Below are positions 6,488 to 8,862 of a DNA stretch of 8,862 nt, piece by piece. The stretch covers positions 1 through 8,862 of the forward strand of contig CAKTIN010000073.1 in NCBI GenBank assembly GCA_934565775.1. The letters run 5' to 3'. Position 1 is the stretch's first letter; each line of letters opens with the position of its first letter. The stretch is from an uncultured Oscillospiraceae bacterium (GTDB taxonomy: Bacteria; Bacillota; Clostridia; Oscillospirales; Oscillospiraceae). Under the pieces are notes generated by a model that was given only the letters and a program-made list of their open reading frames with translations, ran no database searches and had not been told where the DNA came from. The translations under genes were made by a program, and so were the position numbers.

Positions 6488-6493
6488 ATTATA
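6488..6493 (-). promoter_or_regulatory. Possible -10 element for the Na/Pi transporter gene
   Basis: TATAAT reads on the - strand at 6493-6488, about 55 bp upstream of the transporter start, within AT-rich DNA. At 17-nt spacing the -35 position reads TACCTC, which is poor, so this is tentative. Confidence 0.35.
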
Positions 6494-6577
6494 AGAAATT
6501 CCGGCGAAAAGAGGTAGTAGAAATAGTGGAAAAAAATACGGCGATTTCTTATGAAAATTCAGCGCTTTTCACTATTT
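6491..6577. repeat. Two interleaved inverted repeats between dut and the Na/Pi transporter gene
   Basis: ATAAGAAAT (6491-6499) is a perfect inverted repeat of ATTTCTTAT (6544-6552). AAATAGTGGAAAA (6521-6533) is an inverted repeat of TTTTCACTATTT (6566-6577), with one extra base. The pairs interleave rather than nest, so both cannot form as a simple stem-loop at once. The first touches the possible -10 element and the last overlaps the dut stop codon. Confidence 0.5.
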
Positions 6578-7012
6578 GGTCCCGGTGGAGCCGAAGCCCC
6601 CGGCCCCACGGACCGTCTCGTCCAGAGCGACGGCCTCTGCAAAGGCCGGGCGCAGGCAGGCGGTGACCACCAGCTGGGCGATGCGCTCCCCGGGCTCCAC
6701 GGTCTGGGGCACGGCGCTCTGGTTGTATAGGGCCACGGTGCACTCTCCCCGGTAGTCACTGTCAATGACGCCGACCTTATTGGCCGGAGCCAGGCCGCGC
6801 TTGACGGAGATGCCGCTGCGGGCGTAGACCAGTCCGGCATATCCGGCGGGAATGGCCATGGCCAGACCGGTGGGGATCAGGGCCGTCTCCCCGGGGGCGA
6901 GGGTCACGGGGCCCTCCAGACAGGCGTATAAATCGGCTCCGGCCGCAAAATCCGTCCCGTAAGTGGGCAATTTTGCACCGGGGCGCAGGACCTTTACAGA
7001 AACCGTTTCCAT
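6572..7012 (-). CDS. dut: Deoxyuridine 5'-triphosphate nucleotidohydrolase (trimeric dUTPase)
   Basis: A 146-residue protein with all five trimeric dUTPase motifs in order: I AAGADLYA (23-30), II ARSGIS (64-69), III NKVGVIDSDYRGE (78-90, with the catalytic Asp in ID at 84), IV GERIAQLV (108-115) and V RGAGGFGSTG (135-144). It hydrolyses dUTP to dUMP and pyrophosphate, which keeps uracil out of DNA and supplies dUMP for dTMP synthesis. Length is normal and no motif is damaged. Its ATG follows the nrdG stop TGA without a gap. The ribosome-binding site AAAGGAG lies inside the nrdG 3' end, about 9 nt before the start, so translation is probably coupled. Confidence 0.97.
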   Translation of the reverse strand: METVSVKVLRPGAKLPTYGTDFAAGADLYACLEGPVTLAPGETALIPTGLAMAIPAGYAGLVYARSGISVKRGLAPANKVGVIDSDYRGECTVALYNQSAVPQTVEPGERIAQLVVTACLRPAFAEAVALDETVRGAGGFGSTGTK

Positions 7013-7552
7013 TCAATCGCGCTCCTTTGTCTGCCAATCCCGCCAAAGGACGATCTGCCCGGCCTCTGCGGTTTTTTTCATGTCGATGATTCTCTGATTC
7101 CGGGAGCCCCGGAAGCGAAGATTCAGATCCTTCTCCTCCCTGTGGAAGGGGCCGTCTACCAGCACATCCAGGCTGGACAGCAGCGCCCTGGTGACGGGCC
7201 AGGAGCCGATTTTGCCGGAGGCCAACTGGTCCAGGGTGAAGCCGGAAAAGGCCCAGATGGTTTTCTCGGGATACCGGGCGCGTACCTGCCGCACCAGCTC
7301 CAGAACGGGGCCCTGGTTCTCCGGCTCAAAGGGCTCGCCCCCCAGGAGGGTAAGGCCTTCGATATAATCCGGGGCCAAGAGAGCCAAAATTTCATCGATC
7401 GTTTCCTGGGTGAAGGGCTTGCCATAGCCAAAATCCCAGGCGACCTCATTGAAGCAATCCGGGCAGTGATGGCGGCAGCCGGAGACAAACAGCACCACCC
7501 GCACCCCTGGACCGTTGGCAATGTCACAGTTTTTGATTTCTGCATAGTTCAT
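7013..7552 (-). CDS. nrdG: Anaerobic ribonucleoside-triphosphate reductase activating protein (radical SAM)
   Basis: A 179-residue radical SAM protein. The N-terminal pattern NGPGVRVVLFVSGC leads into the cluster motif CRHHCPDC (C26, C30, C33), which is the CxxxCxxC that holds the 4Fe-4S cluster. It is followed by GGEP at 71-74, the SAM-contacting motif. It generates the glycyl radical on the class III reductase NrdD under anaerobic conditions. nrdD normally sits directly upstream of nrdG but is absent here; a PAP2-family gene takes its place, so nrdD must be elsewhere. Start: ATG at 7552, 12 bp after the upstream stop, with the ribosome-binding site (TGAGGAG) overlapping that stop codon. It is directly coupled to dut downstream. 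Confidence 0.95.
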   Translation of the reverse strand: MNYAEIKNCDIANGPGVRVVLFVSGCRHHCPDCFNEVAWDFGYGKPFTQETIDEILALLAPDYIEGLTLLGGEPFEPENQGPVLELVRQVRARYPEKTIWAFSGFTLDQLASGKIGSWPVTRALLSSLDVLVDGPFHREEKDLNLRFRGSRNQRIIDMKKTAEAGQIVLWRDWQTKERD

Positions 7553-7564
7553 GGGAATTTCTCC

Positions 7565-8485
7565 TCAGTGCGTTTTTTCTTTTCCCAGCCGGGAAAACCA
7601 GGGGAAGGTCATGGGCCACAGCGCCCCGGCAAAGAGCACCATGGCGCAGTACCGCAGGGCGCTTGCCGCGCCATGCCCGGCAAGCAGCGCGTTCAGGGGC
7701 GCCTTCAGGGCCACGCGGATAGCCAGGAGCAGGGCGGCGCCCAGGGTGAGCTTCAGCAGCTGGGCCCACCAGACGGCCTCCACCGGGAAGTGCAGCCTGC
7801 GCTCGTCGAAAATATAGGCGAAAATCAGACCGATCAGCGCTCCCAGGAGGCTATAGGCGTTCTTGGTCCCGTGGGCCACGTTCTCGTCGGCCGGCCCGCC
7901 GGGGAAGGAGGCGCATTTCACATAGACCACAAAGGCCACAGCCAGCACCAGCATCAGCCCCAGCAGGGCGGGAAACGCCCGCCGGTCCTTTGAAAATACC
8001 ACCGGCCGCAGCAGGAACAGAAGGATTCCGGCGGTCAGGGCGGCGACCCCCACATCCAGAGGGGTGTGGACTCCCAGATACATCCGGGAAAAGGGAATCA
8101 GAATACACAGAGCAAGGCAGAGCCCCCTTACCCAGGGACGCTTGCTGGTCAGCCCTATGGAACCGAAGGTTCCCACGGCGTTTTGGGTATGTCCGCTGGG
8201 GAAGCTATAGCCGGTCGCTCCGGCCCGGGCGGTCTCCACGATTTCAAAGTTGGGGTCCAGGACCCAGGGGCGGGGAATATGACACAGAAGCTTCAGAAAT
8301 TGGTTGATGATGATCCCGAAAAAACCCACGGACAGCAGATAATACCCCCGCTTTTTATCAACGCACCAGAAGATCGCCAGAGCGGCGACCAGAAACACGG
8401 CCTCGGAGCCCAGCTCCGTAATGCCCTGCATCAGCACATTCAGGACGGGAGCCCGCAGGTCCGCCAGCCAGCGCAGAAACGCCAT
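7565..8485 (-). CDS. PAP2-superfamily membrane phosphatase
   Basis: A 306-residue multispanning membrane protein with the three PAP2/acid-phosphatase motifs: KLLCHIPRP (65-73), PSGH (96-99) and SRMYLGVHTPLD (133-144), including the catalytic His residues 99 and 140. About eight or nine helices are expected; those after residue 155 extend beyond the core domain. Such enzymes remove phosphate from lipid phosphates, such as phosphatidic acid or undecaprenyl pyrophosphate, at the membrane face. The exact substrate is open; the form with an N-terminal core and a long helical C-terminal extension is common in clostridia (from memory). Start: ATG at 8485 behind a strong AAAGGAGG with 8 nt spacing. 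It is the first gene of the PAP2-nrdG-dut operon; the stop codon overlaps the nrdG ribosome-binding site. Confidence 0.9.
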   Translation of the reverse strand: MAFLRWLADLRAPVLNVLMQGITELGSEAVFLVAALAIFWCVDKKRGYYLLSVGFFGIIINQFLKLLCHIPRPWVLDPNFEIVETARAGATGYSFPSGHTQNAVGTFGSIGLTSKRPWVRGLCLALCILIPFSRMYLGVHTPLDVGVAALTAGILLFLLRPVVFSKDRRAFPALLGLMLVLAVAFVVYVKCASFPGGPADENVAHGTKNAYSLLGALIGLIFAYIFDERRLHFPVEAVWWAQLLKLTLGAALLLAIRVALKAPLNALLAGHGAASALRYCAMVLFAGALWPMTFPWFSRLGKEKTH

Positions 8486-8522
8486 AAAAGGGTCCTCCTT
8501 TCACATGACCTTAATCAAGACC

Positions 8523-8551
8523 ATTCTATCAAAAATTTACAGAAAAGTAAA
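8523..8551 (-). promoter_or_regulatory. Probable sigma-A promoter of the PAP2-nrdG-dut operon
   Basis: On the - strand, TTTACT (8551-8546), a 17-nt spacer and TAGAAT (8528-8523), about 38 bp upstream of the PAP2 start, in an AT-rich patch between GC-rich flanks. It diverges from the promoter at 8583-8611, with about 31 bp between the two -35 boxes. That gap contains the 8-bp palindrome CCCCGGGG (8559-8566). Confidence 0.55.
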
Positions 8552-8582
8552 GATTGGACCCCGGGGGATTCCTGGCCCGCCC

Positions 8583-8611
8583 TTGTCATTTTGCCCAATC
8601 TGGGGTATAAT
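8583..8611 (+). promoter_or_regulatory. Sigma-A promoter of the TIGR04255-family gene
   Basis: TTGTCA at 8583-8588, a 17-nt spacer and perfect TATAAT at 8606-8611, followed 33 bp later by the ATG. Strong match to the housekeeping consensus. Confidence 0.8.
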
Positions 8612-8644
8612 AAGAAAAATGAATGAAAAGGGGAGCGATCCGAG

Positions 8645-8862
8645 ATGTTTTCCCAGGAACCCAGATGTATTTATGAGAAAAACCCCATTTTGGAGGCGAT
8701 CTGCCAGTTCCGGTTTCCGGAAATCCTGGCCATCGGAGCAAAATCGCCGGTGGATTTTCAGGAGGCGATTCGGGATGTATTTCCCCGGTACAACCTGCTG
8801 CGGGAGGTCCAGGCCCCCAGAGTGACCGGTGCACCGGGAAGCTTTTCCATGACCCAGCCGGT
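8645..8862 (+). CDS. TIGR04255-family protein, N-terminal part (3' end outside window)
   Basis: The frame is open from the ATG at 8645 to the window end (72 full codons). The start is set by GGGGAG at 8630-8635 (9 nt spacing) and a good promoter upstream. The N-terminus has the layout I associate with TIGR04255: a YEKNPILEAICQFRFPEI segment at about residues 10-27, then PVDFQEAIRDVFPRY. This family is sporadically distributed in bacteria, usually about 250 residues long, and has no established function. No operon partner is visible. The family call rests on the N-terminal quarter only, by recall rather than by search. Confidence 0.7.
   Translation, partial: MFSQEPRCIYEKNPILEAICQFRFPEILAIGAKSPVDFQEAIRDVFPRYNLLREVQAPRVTGAPGSFSMTQP

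Noticed and set aside
7142..7993. 283-codon + strand frame opposite nrdG and the PAP2 gene
   Set aside because: It spans two - strand genes with intact catalytic motifs and has no family resemblance.

Overview
The window is about 8.9 kb of GC-rich, gene-dense bacterial chromosome. The gene set fits a strictly anaerobic Firmicute of the Clostridia, most likely an Oscillospiraceae-type gut organism. Reasons: NrdG, the activase of the oxygen-sensitive class III ribonucleotide reductase; GGAGG-type ribosome-binding sites; TTGACA/TATAAT-type promoters; a COG0523 GTPase with a His-rich insert; and a clostridial-looking Na/Pi symporter-PhoU fusion. The taxon is inferred from gene style, not from a marker gene.

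Layout. (1) 1-3088, + strand: the end of a tightly spaced operon. It holds a COG0523/CobW metallochaperone GTPase, cut by the window edge, with a very long His/Asp/Glu/Cys tract; a second protein joining a degenerate CobW-type G domain to a YcgQ/TIGR03943-type C-terminal domain; and two paralogous membrane proteins of unknown function. A perfect 12-bp-stem terminator closes it. (2) 3094-3774, - strand: sfsA with its own promoter. (3) 3876-4043, + strand: a promoter, tRNA-Gln(CTG) and a terminator. (4) 4096-4608, + strand: a small MazG-like NTP pyrophosphohydrolase followed by a long nested hairpin with a T-tract. (5) 8485 down to 4633, - strand: PAP2-family phosphatase, nrdG and dut as a tight operon, then after 139 bp a Na/Pi cotransporter-PhoU protein. 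(6) 8583 to the end, + strand: a divergent promoter and the first 72 codons of a TIGR04255-family gene.

How the genes may work together. The left operon looks like metal (probably zinc) homeostasis: a GTPase able to hold many metal ions, a relative of the Zur-linked YcgQ family, and two membrane partners. This is inference from families and context. The right-hand - strand cluster joins dNTP metabolism (NrdG activates the reductase; Dut makes dUMP for dTMP and removes dUTP) with two phosphate-related membrane proteins. The MazG-like protein may add nucleotide-pool sanitation. No mobile element, CRISPR array or integrase is visible. The least ordinary parts are the metal-binding tract, the CobW-YcgQ fusion and the two membrane paralogues beside them.
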